Made by a program: the position numbers and the translations under genes | Shown here: in pieces, positions 11,901-23,900 of the stretch | Numbering within the stretch: position 1 is the first letter of the stretch | Layout of the letters: every line of letters starts with the position of its first letter | Notes under the pieces: model-generated | Database searches by the model: none | What the model was told of the DNA's origin: nothing | The model's input: only the letters and a program-made list of their open reading frames with translations | Source: Alitta virens | Taxonomy: Eukaryota > Annelida > Polychaeta > Phyllodocida > Nereididae | Direction of reading: 5' to 3' | Assembly (NCBI GenBank): GCA_932294295.1 | Contig: OW028574.1 | Span: 9,186,215 to 9,250,214, forward strand | Length of the DNA stretch: 64,000 nucleotides

Positions 11901-14900
11901 TCCCTACATCAGAGAGTTACAGATACCAGTACAGGGTGCGGCATAAAAACTTGCACCAGCAGCTACTGCTACCTCTTTTGTTATTACCTCAATTGACTAA
12001 TTGCATGCAGCTGCAATCATACACACGAAAGTAGTAATAGTCCTAAATTATGTTTATAAATATATTTTCGTTTTTCCTCAAGAATTATAGATAATATGGG
12101 TCTAAATATAGCACATACACACTTATCACACCTTCGGGTGATTTTCACCTCGGCTTTTGCAAAATAAGCATTAGATTATGTCACTGATCATACAGATGTG
12201 TTACAGACATCTTTCTTGACCTTTGCCGCCAAAAATAGGGCAAATAGATTCATTTTTAATAAGAAGGTAGAACATTGACACTTTTGAGGCAGAAAGTGCC
12301 ATTTTGGATTATGATCAATTTTCTGTCTAATTAACTGGCCAATCCTCCTGAAAATCATGTGATTATTTCGAGATTAGTTGTAAATTCAAAAAGTCCCTCT
12401 GGAATGCCATTATATTTCTCTGTTTTAATTTCATGACCTTGCTGAATCAAAACTGGAACCAACCTTCTTATCATCTAATTAATACCTTGATATATATATG
12501 CACATATAAAAACATTGAAGGAGGATTCTGTGCAAATATTATATTTTTTATGGCTTCAGAGGTGTAGTAACTAGGAAATATCTAATTTGTAAACTTTCTG
12601 CAACTAGAAACACCATGCAAGCAGACAGAAATTTGACTTCCGTGATGTGTATCACTCAGAACAAGCCCTGCTGCATACACCCTCTCAATAATTCAAATAC
12701 TGATATTGTCTAACATTATAAGATCAAAATATCACAATGACCAATTGCGTTTCCCCCTAACTAAATGTGGCAAAACTTTAAAAGACTTCATAAGCATTTG
12801 AGTAACCTAGAGCTATCCCGAAAGTAGAGATGCCTTGCGCAAGTTTTTAGGCCGCACCCTGTACATTCGTACCCACTTATTTATAACTTATTTCAGTTCT
12901 TATGATGATTTTGAAATGTTTTTATATATAAATAAGAGTATCAGCCAAATTTAGCTAAATTTTTGTCAAATATAATGGTAATCAGAAATCTTTTTTAATT
13001 TGAACTTTGTTGTATGAAAGGGGCCACCACTGTACCGCTTATTAAAGTTTTTAATTGACGTATTTATGAGCCCAGTTGGGGCTGAGTGGAGGGTGTTGTG
13101 CAAAGATTTGTGCATGTTCACAAAGTCAATAAAGATCTTTGAAACTTGAAACTATAACGAAGAATTTGGGACTGTATAAAAAGGGTTCGTCATACGTTGG
13201 TTTTATTATCGTGATTCAGTGATTATTTAAGGGTCTGATGTAGGAGACTGGACAGTGGCCTTGTTATAGCCGGGCTTTTGTTATTGGCAAGCTTGTTATG
13301 AAAATGTTTGGCTGTATCATGTTATTGATGTTAGTGCGTGTATGTCACCGTCTGGAAAGTTTTCGTAACATATTGTTACTTTTTTAGGTGCACAAGTTTT
13401 TTTCCATGTAAGAGACATGTTTGTTGATCCACCCTTGCCTCATCCTAATACGCTGCTTCCATTATTACACCGCTGAGTGGCTTCATACTTATCCCTATTA
13501 ATAGATGTATCAAGTGGAAATTGAAATCTGTAAACGTTTTGAAATCTACTGTACTCTTTAAATTTCAATTAAGAAACGAGTTTTGATGGAGTCCATTAAC
13601 AACCTTCCCCAGAGAAGTAGACTTAGGATCCCAGATTACATTTTAATCTTTGCATACAGGTGCAAAGGTGCAATTTTTTTTTGTTTCGTCACAAATTGAC
13701 CTGTTAATTCTCACCGTGCAAAAACATGTTGAGCCCAAGAAAGTTAAGTAACTGAATGCAGTCACTTCAGTAGAATAATAATTTATTGGTCGGTTTCTGC
13801 CAATTTAACTTTTTTTAATGGATTCTTGGACATGTAAATTGTGCTTCCATTTTGAGGCCATCTCGTATTTGGACAATCCGGTCAATATTCGAGCAGTCCG
13901 GTCAAAATGCTGCAGACCCGTATATGGACACGTATATGGCCATATGGGAATGAGTTCGCTGCAAGAGCATTATTGATTCATAAGGTGCTGCTAATTGTGA
14001 TGCTGCTGGCTTAAGTTACTGACAGATATATCCCTTGAATGACCAGTGCTTCAGACTGCTTAACTGCCACTTAAGTCTGTGTGTGCATTATTGTACACAA
14101 AGCCTGCAATTATGATCACAATGAACACAACAGAAGAGTTGTTTGCTTTAAGGGCCATAAATGAGCTGCTGGTTGATGGTCTCCAAAGTATGGCATGATG
14201 ATCATATCAAATGATGCGTTTGATGTCAACATTACAAGAGTTTATTGTCATCAAGCCAGGCTGGGAGCATGGCCAATTTCCCAGATTAGACAATGGAGAG
14301 ACACGAGCAACCCAATAGAGGGTCTCTTGAATGATTTAAGAGAAGGGGGAACCATGGGTATTAGCACAAGCATTTGTTGTGGTCGTGTCATGCTTGTGTC
14401 GTTGTCATGGTATTGTCATGGTGTTATGTCGCGTTATTCAGTAATTGTTGTGTCATTGTGATTGTACTGTCATGTCATTGTCCGGTTGTGTCATAGTTGT
14501 CATGTCATTGTCATGGTATTGCCATGTCACTGTTGTTGTTGCCATGGCATTGTCTTGTAATTGTTGTATTGTCATTGTCTTGTGTCATCATTGTCTTGTC
14601 ACATCATAGTCATGCCATTGTCTTGTAATTGGTGTTGCCATTGTATTTTTGTGTTGTCATTGTCTTGTCACATGATTTCATGGTGTTGTCATGGTGTTGT
14701 CATGGCGTTGTCATTGTCATGATGTCATTGTGATGTCATCCATCTTATCTTTCACCGTACATGTAGCGTAACTGGTGTCAGTTGACTTGATTTTCATGGC
14801 ATTTTGACTCTTTTCATCATTACCATTCTCATATTACGCTTGCCATGTAATCGGCATGTTTGTCATGATTTTAACTCTGTGTTCCTTAAATTGCCCATAT

Positions 14901-17900
14901 CTGATATCTGGTTAAATCAGGCCTGAGCTTAACAGGCGAACCATCGTTTCGTTCTCCTGGAGGTTACCTTAAACATAAATGCCGCGAACGCAATTTCAGG
15001 AGAAAAGTTGTGTGGGTTACCATCTTTTTGCTTACGCTCAGGCCTGGTTAAATGCTCCTTGTTCTCTGACATTTCCATAAGGTTTGCTTTGAGCCTTTGA
15101 CGATTATATATTTACCCCTTAACCATTTCTCTGGTTTAATGTTTATCAGTGTTTAGGATTGGAACAATGCAGCTCTTGTGAATATCAAGCAATATAAGTC
15201 TAAACATAAATGATGGATATCACAACCCATTAACCAAGTTCAATCTCTAATTGGGCAAGTGAAAGTGCCCTACCTCTTAGTTAATGGCTTAATAATGAGC
15301 AATTAAGTAATATGACTTAGATCTATAGCATCTCATCAGTACGTTAATTCTGATACCAGTGTTCAAACAACAAACGCTAAACAGTAAACACTGAAAACTT
15401 TTCCTTATCAATCTCATCCTAAACTGCATACCCTAAATTTTAAAGCCATTGATAATTTGATATCGAGAATTAATCATTTGACTGTAAAAAATTTGAATAT
15501 AAGTGTAAGTTCATAGGTTTCTCTATATACTTTTCGAAAACTGGCAACATTCGAGGAATGCACTGAGGACAATTTTTGTAAAAATACCTGAAAGAAATAT
15601 TGCATACAAAGTAGAAATAACACACGGATGAACATGCACATTAGTTTGATTTAACAACTGGATGAATGTGTGAGAAATGAACCTGTTTTCTTGCCCACGA
15701 TGAAAATTCACATGTCAGGCTAGTTTTTCAATCTGCAGCCTGCACTGGTTGACATTTGGAATTAGACGAAAATGGAAGAAAGCTTTTGTCCTGCACCGCA
15801 AATCATGCTGTTGAGATTGAAATTTCTTTGGTACATTGAGGGCAAAAAGTTGTATTCTGAAAGCTGTTAACAACACAACAGAATGTGTGGGTTTTTAGGC
15901 TAGGATTACTCAGTATGCTTCATAATTCATAGCATATATTTGGTGCTTGCTTTGACGTCCATTGAATCGCTTGAGTGTTACGTGAGATTACATCTGTGCC
16001 TTGCATTTAAATCCTGAAATAAAGAAACAAGTGGCTGTCTGAAGGCTTGTGTTTTGTCACGTTGGCTTGCACATGTTGGATGAGTTGTGAGGAAAATTGT
16101 CTCATTTTAATTGAGCGCAAAACATGTCCTGGCTACTGACACTCTGCTATTAAACCTACATGTAATTTTATCTCTACCTCATCTTGTTTTACCTCTTACA
16201 ACAACCTGTTTATATAGATAGCATTTTATTGACAGACTGTTACATTTGAATTCTTTCCTTGTGGCTCATGAATATTCTCAGACTGAGACACAACAGAATT
16301 ATGAATCATCCCCACCTACATCATGTGCATGTATAAGTGTTATTCACTTCTTGTGTTAATGCACGACAATTACTCTACTTGTTAATGGATGATGTAATCT
16401 AACCAGAGTAACAACATTTAACAAGATAATATGAGAATGCCAAATAGGAGCAATTACCTACAATAACATTCGTTCATTCGGTGTTTTCGCGCAAAGGCAC
16501 CGGATTAGAGTAATCTTTTTTCCTGTGATTTGTCTATCCCACAGGTAATAATATCATGTTAGGTGCTAAATTGTTTCCTAGATAATTTTTTGAAATTGGC
16601 TATGGCTTTTATTGAAATCAGTTCATATCAGAAAGGATACATATGTCACATATATCTATAGCTCTACTCATTAAATCTATCTAATGCTACATCTACGGAA
16701 GTATGATATAAATATTCTTAATATGTTTATACGTAATGTGCGAATAGTATATAGCTTAACATTCAAGGTCCCACTTGCTGTAATTAGATATTTTCTGGAA
16801 TGAGTTCTGCTCTAAGTAAGATATACATAAAAGATAAATCACAGATCAAACCACAAAGCATTAAACAAATATGAAGAAAAACTCGAGGGTAGATATCTAC
16901 CCTTTGCAAATGCGCGAGATTGACATTTGCTGAAATCTTCAATAATCGTTGGTCATGTCTCCTGCCAGTTTAATCATATGACCTACAGCCTCTGGGCCTT
17001 CGGCTATTAATTTGACAATGACTTGACAGGTGAGAGAAGTGACCTGCACAGTGTACTTTACTGAATGATAAAGTATTGCTTCAATACTTGTGGTCTAAAG
17101 GGTATAGTTGCACAAGGATTGTGTTGTTTTCCTTGTCCTATACTTCAGTAGTTCGAACAAGGCCGGTGCTGCTAAATTTAACGTTTTACCAACGATATTC
17201 AGTGGAGATTTAGCTTATAACGAGTGTATGCCCTGAGTATCAAACCGAAAAACCTTTGGCAGAGCTGGTTTATAGTTTACTGCCAGACCACCCAGCTTGT
17301 AAGTTTGGATGTTGAAACTAAAACATGGAAAGGAAGGGTCTGACCCTCTATTCCAAGGAGTTGACTGGTTTGAAACATCAAGGAAAAACTGACAATCACA
17401 ATAACTTTTCACTCGCATAATTCACTGATTTCTGTATACACTGTATATATCTTCAGTTTAGTTTTCTATTTTGCAGGTCGGAAGGAACAGGCCATCGAGA
17501 TGTACAAGAGGGGCATCGAAGAGTTGGAAAAAGGCATCGCGATGGAGGTTTCTGGGCCAGGAAAAGAAGGTCAGTTGCTTGCTTTCTGTTCGAGATTTCT
17601 GATGGAGTTTTCTTCCGCTATTATCATAAGATTATCACTGTTAAAGTCTGCTGAAAAGCAATTTAGGAAAGGATGCCTGTAGCAATTAACCAAGTTTTCA
17701 TAGACACCAGTTTAGCAAAGTAATGATTATGGCTGAACATAGAAGGTCTCTCTCGAGGTTGTTCAGCATAACCATAAGAAACTTCAGTTATGGAGGGCAC
17801 CTCATTGTTTATGTAATGGCCAAAAATAACTTTGGTTATTGAAGTCGACTGTGAAGAAGGTGAAGTCACTGAAGTAGGCCAACTTTTCGACTGGTCAACG

Positions 17901-20900
17901 GACACTTTTAAGTGGCCCTTGCAGTGACATGAAGTTGAGATGGATACGGGGCAGTGGTCATCTCTCACCAAGGGGGTCATGTGCCCTCACTGACCTCCAA
18001 CACAAAAAGGACCTTGAGCCATGAGATGTATCATGGCTGCCAACATAAACTCAATTACCCCAGTGCTGCCATCTGGTGCCTAGGACATCCTGGTCAGGCG
18101 GAAGTATGATTGCAGTTTAGACCGTTGTCTGTCAATGACATCCTCCGCTCTGACAAATTGCCCTCAATATTCTTTTATCACTTTGCACTGGTCACTCTCC
18201 CCCATGTCTTTATCATCCTTCACTTTTAAAGTTTCCTTTAATACACCACGACTTCATAAATGTCAGAGTTAACTGGCGAACGTCCGTGCAAGGAGATTTT
18301 ATTGTTTCCCCGCTGAACTGCAAAGTACAATAAACTGTCTAATACATTGCCGTTAATGCACTTTGGTTTAAAACTTGATTTAAGCTGATTTCAGCTGAAC
18401 TGAACCCTGGGTAGCCTGCCATATTTCAGACCAGTTCACTTCAACCAAACTTTCCAGTTGTGACTAAAACTTTCAACATGGTGGCCCATATAGCTGGTGC
18501 AGCAACTAAACTTCATGCTGTATTCTAGACCCACTTGTGAATTGCAACATGTATATCCTGATATATTCTATAGAATTCTAATGTTGAAATAACATGGAAA
18601 GCTATGCAACTGTGTCCAGATGTTTAAGTGCACTTCAGAATGAATTACTCATATTTATAATATTGTGTATAAGTACACAGATGGTCAATCCACTCACGAA
18701 TATGGCCTTCCAATGTTGAATGTTGTAAACTTTAGTTTACAGTTTGGGTAAAACACATTACTTCACAAAATTAGTGGTTTGTGATAGTTCTTATGAAGTA
18801 TACCATTTGATTTATGAATCAGTTGAGCATTGTTGAGCCTGTTTTGGAAGTAATTAAGCCACCTCAACTTTGTATTCATTTGTCAGTTTAATAAATTTCA
18901 TGTGCATATATATGATGTGCATATGATTCAGATTTTAATAATTTGTGGGTGTGGTAACGCCCAAGAATTATTCCTGTCGTTTCAATGGGCATCAGCACTA
19001 AGCCAAAGGGCAAAAGCCATTGATGTTATTGGGCAGTTTGCAGGCAGCAGCAAATTTCAAAACACCAAAAGTCAGTCTGAGGAAATTACAAGCAGGTGAC
19101 ATGGAGTGTAATTAACTAGAATTGGCTCAACTTAGAAACGAGCAGACTGCGTTTATTGATTAAATGGCTAAAAGCAATGTATGAGCACTTCAATTCAATA
19201 TTGAAGTTAATGGGGCTGAAGGGCGGCAAATTTGAAATGAGCTTGGCTGGAGCTTGCATATGTGAAATAAAGCCTGCGCCAGCACTGTGAGCGGGTTATA
19301 ATGCATCGTTTCGAGCGGTTCGAGTTTGAACATAACGCTGTCATCTGGGCATGCAATAATAAGCAAAGTTCGGGGTTGTCTACTTGGCCTACGATGCTGC
19401 AATGGCGACATCTGGCGCATTGGACGTGTCTGAGCATCAAGCTCGAAAATTATCTAGTTTAAACATGAAAAACATCAGATCGTCGATCAGAAACCAACCA
19501 GAAACCAAGAACAACCTTATCTACATGATCTTATTGTTCGTCACTCTGGGAAATGCAATTATTTTGCTCGAAAACAAGACAAACTGTTATGGAATCGGCG
19601 AGGTCCCCAATCAACACCCATAACAACAAACAACCATCGGCAGGAAAAAACCAAATCTACGCAAGACATAGAAGAAGATTAGAAGCTAAGGTGGTACTAT
19701 GTTCCCTAATCTTACTTTGTGGTGATGTAAATCCAAACCCAGGACCGAGAACCCCAAAATTCCCATGTGGAATGTGCTGCAAGGCCGTCACCAAGACATG
19801 CAGAGCCATACAATGTGACCACTGTGTTATATGGATCCACAACAAATGCTCAGGTATATCGGACAGTAAATATGAGCACTTCCAATTGGACTCTTAAGCT
19901 AAGTTTCATCTGCACCAAGTGGGAGATGCCTACATATTTACAACAGATAGACAGCGTTATCTTCTGCACAATAAATCGATAGCTGTACTTGATGAGACGC
20001 CATCAGATCTCTCCATTTCTAGTATCTACTCACCATCCAGTTTCCAACCAGCCCCCTTTTCCACATCGTCACCAGACCGCAGTTCAGTGAGGAATCCAAA
20101 AGAAGCAAGGAGAGGACTAAAATGTATGTCAATAAATTGTAACGGCATCGTCAGTGTTGGCAAAAGAGCTGAGTTTCAGAGTCTAATACAAAAACATCAG
20201 CCTCATGTAATTCTTGGACAGGAATCGAAATTAGGTCCTAAACACACAAATAGTGAAATCTTTCTTAACAATTACACAATCAAGTGTGTGTGTGTGTGTG
20301 TGTGTTATTGTTTAACGCCTCATCAGCACCTGAGTGGGCTATGTAGAGGCTCTCTAGGGTAAGATTGAATATCCATATTTGGTAGTAGAAACCAGAAGCA
20401 TGTAAAAAATCAATAATTGTCTGCATTGGATAGCTGGAGCAGCCTGTGCAATGCGCACTGTCCTGTTTTAGCCACTGGGATAGAGGACTTCACCCCAAGT
20501 GTTTCCACCCTCGCCGCGTGGAGGCCCAGGACCTTCGAGGGCCTACACAATCAAGAGGAAGGATAGAAAGAGAGGCGGAGGAGGAGTATTCATCCTCATT
20601 AGAGATGACATTGATTGCAACGAAGACGCCTTCGAGGGCACAACCACAGAAAGTGAAATTGTATGGGCACAAGTCAAGATGCCAGACATGAAGCTGCTCA
20701 ACATAGCATCTGTTTATAGACCACCAAACACGCCAGTGTCCTACATGGCTAACTTACAAGACCACCTGAAACAAGTATACCAAAGGTTCAAGAATGCCAC
20801 CTACATTATTGGAGGAGACATGAATCTAACCGGAATAGACTGGGCAAATGATGGAGCGCTGGGAAACCAACAAGGCACAAATGACATCCACTTGTGCTCT

Positions 20901-23900
20901 ATATTCATTTCATGGATGACCTAGGCCTCAGCCAACATTGCAAAGAAGTCACCAGGCCAGCATCAGACAAGATCCTAGATCTAATTCTCACCAACCAGCC
21001 ATCATCCTGTAAGTCAGTTGTGTCCCTCCCAGGAATCTCAGACCACAATCTTGTACTTACCACCTTCCATCTGTCACACCACCGCATGAAACTCCCACAG
21101 AGAAAAGTCTATAAATATGACAAAGCTGATTGGAACAAAATCAGACAAAGCACCAAGAAACTCACAGCAGACTATTTCATTAGACAACCAGATAACCTCA
21201 CAGTTGAGGGCAACTGCAAATATATCCAAGAAGGGATTAGCTCTATCATCAACACAGAAATACCAACCAAGATGACGAAATCAAAAGAGACATATCCCTG
21301 GATCAACCCAGAGGTTAAGAAGGTCCTCAACAAGTGAGACAGACTGTATGTGCAAGCATGCAAGACACGCTCACCAGAAAACTGGAATAAATTCAAGAAA
21401 TATCGCCAAGTTGCCAAAAATGCCATAAAAAACAGCCACCATGAGTATGTAACCAACATGGTAGATAAAAACCTCCAAGACAATCAGAAACCCTTCTGGT
21501 CATACCTAAAATCCCTCAGGCGCGACAAGAGCAACATCCCCACACTGAAGGTCAGCAATGCAGCACCTGCGACCACTGATCAGAGTAAGGCAAATGCCCT
21601 AGTTGACCAATTCTCTTCAGTTTACGGATGAAGACCTGTCTCATGTACCCCATCTTAGACAAAATGTATCTGGATATGGCAGACATCAGCTTTGGAATAG
21701 AAGGCATTCAGAAGTTATTTAGCAACATCAAACCCCATAAGGCCGGGGGTCCTGACGATCTACCAGCTCGATTCCTCAAAGAAAATGCAGAAGAAGTGGC
21801 ACCGATGTACCAGTAGCTTTTCTCACAGTCATACAACACAGGTTTTCTTCCTAACTCCTGGTGTCAGTCCACTGTGTGCCCTATTTACAAAAAGGGACCA
21901 AGATACATCCTCGAAAACTACCGTCCAGTGTCTTTAACAGCCATCCCTTGTAAATTGTTGGAACATATCATAGTATCCAAGGTATGGGAACACCTAAACC
22001 AGCATAAGATCATTACCAACCAACAACATGGTTTCAGAACAGGCTTGTCCTGTACAACACAACTGATTGGAGTGGTAGACGATTGGACCAGGGAGCTTAA
22101 CATAGGAGGAAGCCAGGTGGATGTGATAGTGCTAGACTTTAGTAAGGCATTTGACACGGTGCCTCATCAACGCCTACTACAGAAAATTACATCTTATGGC
22201 ATCACCAGCAAAAATGAAACATGGATAGAGAACTTTCTCATAGGCAGAAAACACAAAGTTGTAGTTAACGGCACTAGTTCAACAGTCAAAGATGTCACAT
22301 CTGGGGTCCCTCAGGGAACCGTGCTGGGGCCGCTCCTATTTCTCCTCTACATTAATGATATTGAAAATGGTCTATCATCACCAATGCGACTATTTGCAGA
22401 CGATAGTGCTATCTACAGGAAGATAGACACAGAGGAGGATGCTCACCAGTTACAATTGGACCTTTTTAAGCTGCAAGAGTGGGCGTACAAATGGCAAATG
22501 CGTTTTAATGTCAACAAATTTAAGACCTTAAAAATCACCAGAAGAACAAGAACCGTGTTAACTACATCTACTACATGTCAACACCATCAGCATCAATCAC
22601 CTTAGAATTCCCAGAAAACCTTAAGAGACAAGCTAGAGGCATACTAATCACCATACCACCAAATGGCCACTTCACTGCTTTGGGAAGTATCACATCTGAT
22701 AAATACCTTGGCATCACCCTAGATCATCACCTGTCATTCAACGAACACATTGACTGCACGGTCAAAAAAGCAACATCTCTCCTAAACCTCGAAACCTACA
22801 CAAGTGTGCGATCAAGACAAAAGCAAGAGCCTACGTTGCAATAGTCAAGACCCCACCTAGAGTACGCATCACCAGCATGGAATCCTCATACCACGAAGAA
22901 CATCAACAAACTAGAACAAGTACAACGTAGAGCAGCCAGATTCGTGTTAAACAATTACATCTACAAGAGCAACTCGGGACTAACCCATCAGATAACTCAA
23001 GAACTGAAGTGGCCAAGCCTCCAACATCGCAGAGCCCTAAGCGACATAACTACCTTCTACAAAACAAGACAGCAGTACATCAAGACACCACTCCCATCAA
23101 CAGTCAAGCTATCACCATCCAATCCCAATAGATATCTTCATATCCAAGGACTACATTCCACAGTCTACCACAACAGTTTCTACCCAAGCACAATAAGATT
23201 ATGGAATTCACTGCCACTTAACATCATCCAGTCTCCCAGCCCAGATGCCTTCTCAGCAGGAGTCGTACAACACATACTGCCAAGGACATGGCTTAAAATG
23301 AACAACATCTGGACCCTTACAAACTAGATGATGATTGTCATGTTTTTAACATGCACCAACACAGATTTTATTGTATATAGTCTACGCATGCACCAGGTTT
23401 CGCCACTGCGCAACGCACCATTGTACAGCCCGGGACGGCCTCTTGCCCATTAGGGTTTCAAAATTGAAGATTGAAGATTGTGCTTCCTGCTTGACTGACC
23501 TCGCTCGACCAATGGGAAGCAAGTTTATATAAACGCTCGGACGTATGCAATGCTAGGGGGTTGTAACTTGTGCTCTGATTAGCCAGTCTCTGGTATCGCC
23601 TAAATGCCTACTCTGATGCCGAGCACACTCAGTCATTTGCAATGCTTTGCACTTGTAACCTGTGCTCTGATTGGCCGGTCTTTGGGATAGGCTAAAATGA
23701 CTGAATTGTTCAGGAAAATTTGTAGAAGTTATAACTGACTTCAATTGCTAGGTTACAGTCTTTTTTCATCTTCAAAAGGTTTTGAAAACTTTTAATGAAT
23801 CGGCAATGAGGGAAAAAATATATAAATGTTGTAATTCTGATTTTAATAATAATGGTGCAATGCTAATTGATACACGCATCTGAAAAAAAATTCATTCCAA

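Larger units (their letters stand above)
6245..17476 (+). other. Spastin intron 1
   Basis: An 11.2-kb intron between the donor at 6245 (GAG/GTAGGT) and the acceptor at 17475-17476 (TTTTGCAG). No coding exon was found in it. It holds a mariner-like MITE (11930-12863), a probable LINE 3' tail (about 13060-13152), a TGTCATTG-rich minisatellite (about 14382-14740) and an 18-bp perfect palindrome (16886-16903), each listed separately. The remainder looks like unique AT-rich sequence. Confidence 0.8.
19402..23480 (+). mobile_element. Degenerate jockey/CR1-like LINE with 2A-like N-terminus
   Basis: In order the element has an N-terminal region with a 2A-like motif and a PHD-like zinc finger, an apurinic endonuclease, a reverse transcriptase, and a 3' UTR ending in a short tandem tail (TTGAAGATTGAAGATTG, to 23480). 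It lies on the same strand as spastin. It is dead: there is a frameshift near 19555-19620, another near 19890, a SINE inserted in the endonuclease, a TGA at about 21335, a frameshift near 21630, a TAG at about 21814 and another frameshift near 22600. The left edge is set at the first plausible ATG; 5' UTR may extend further left. Confidence 0.93.
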
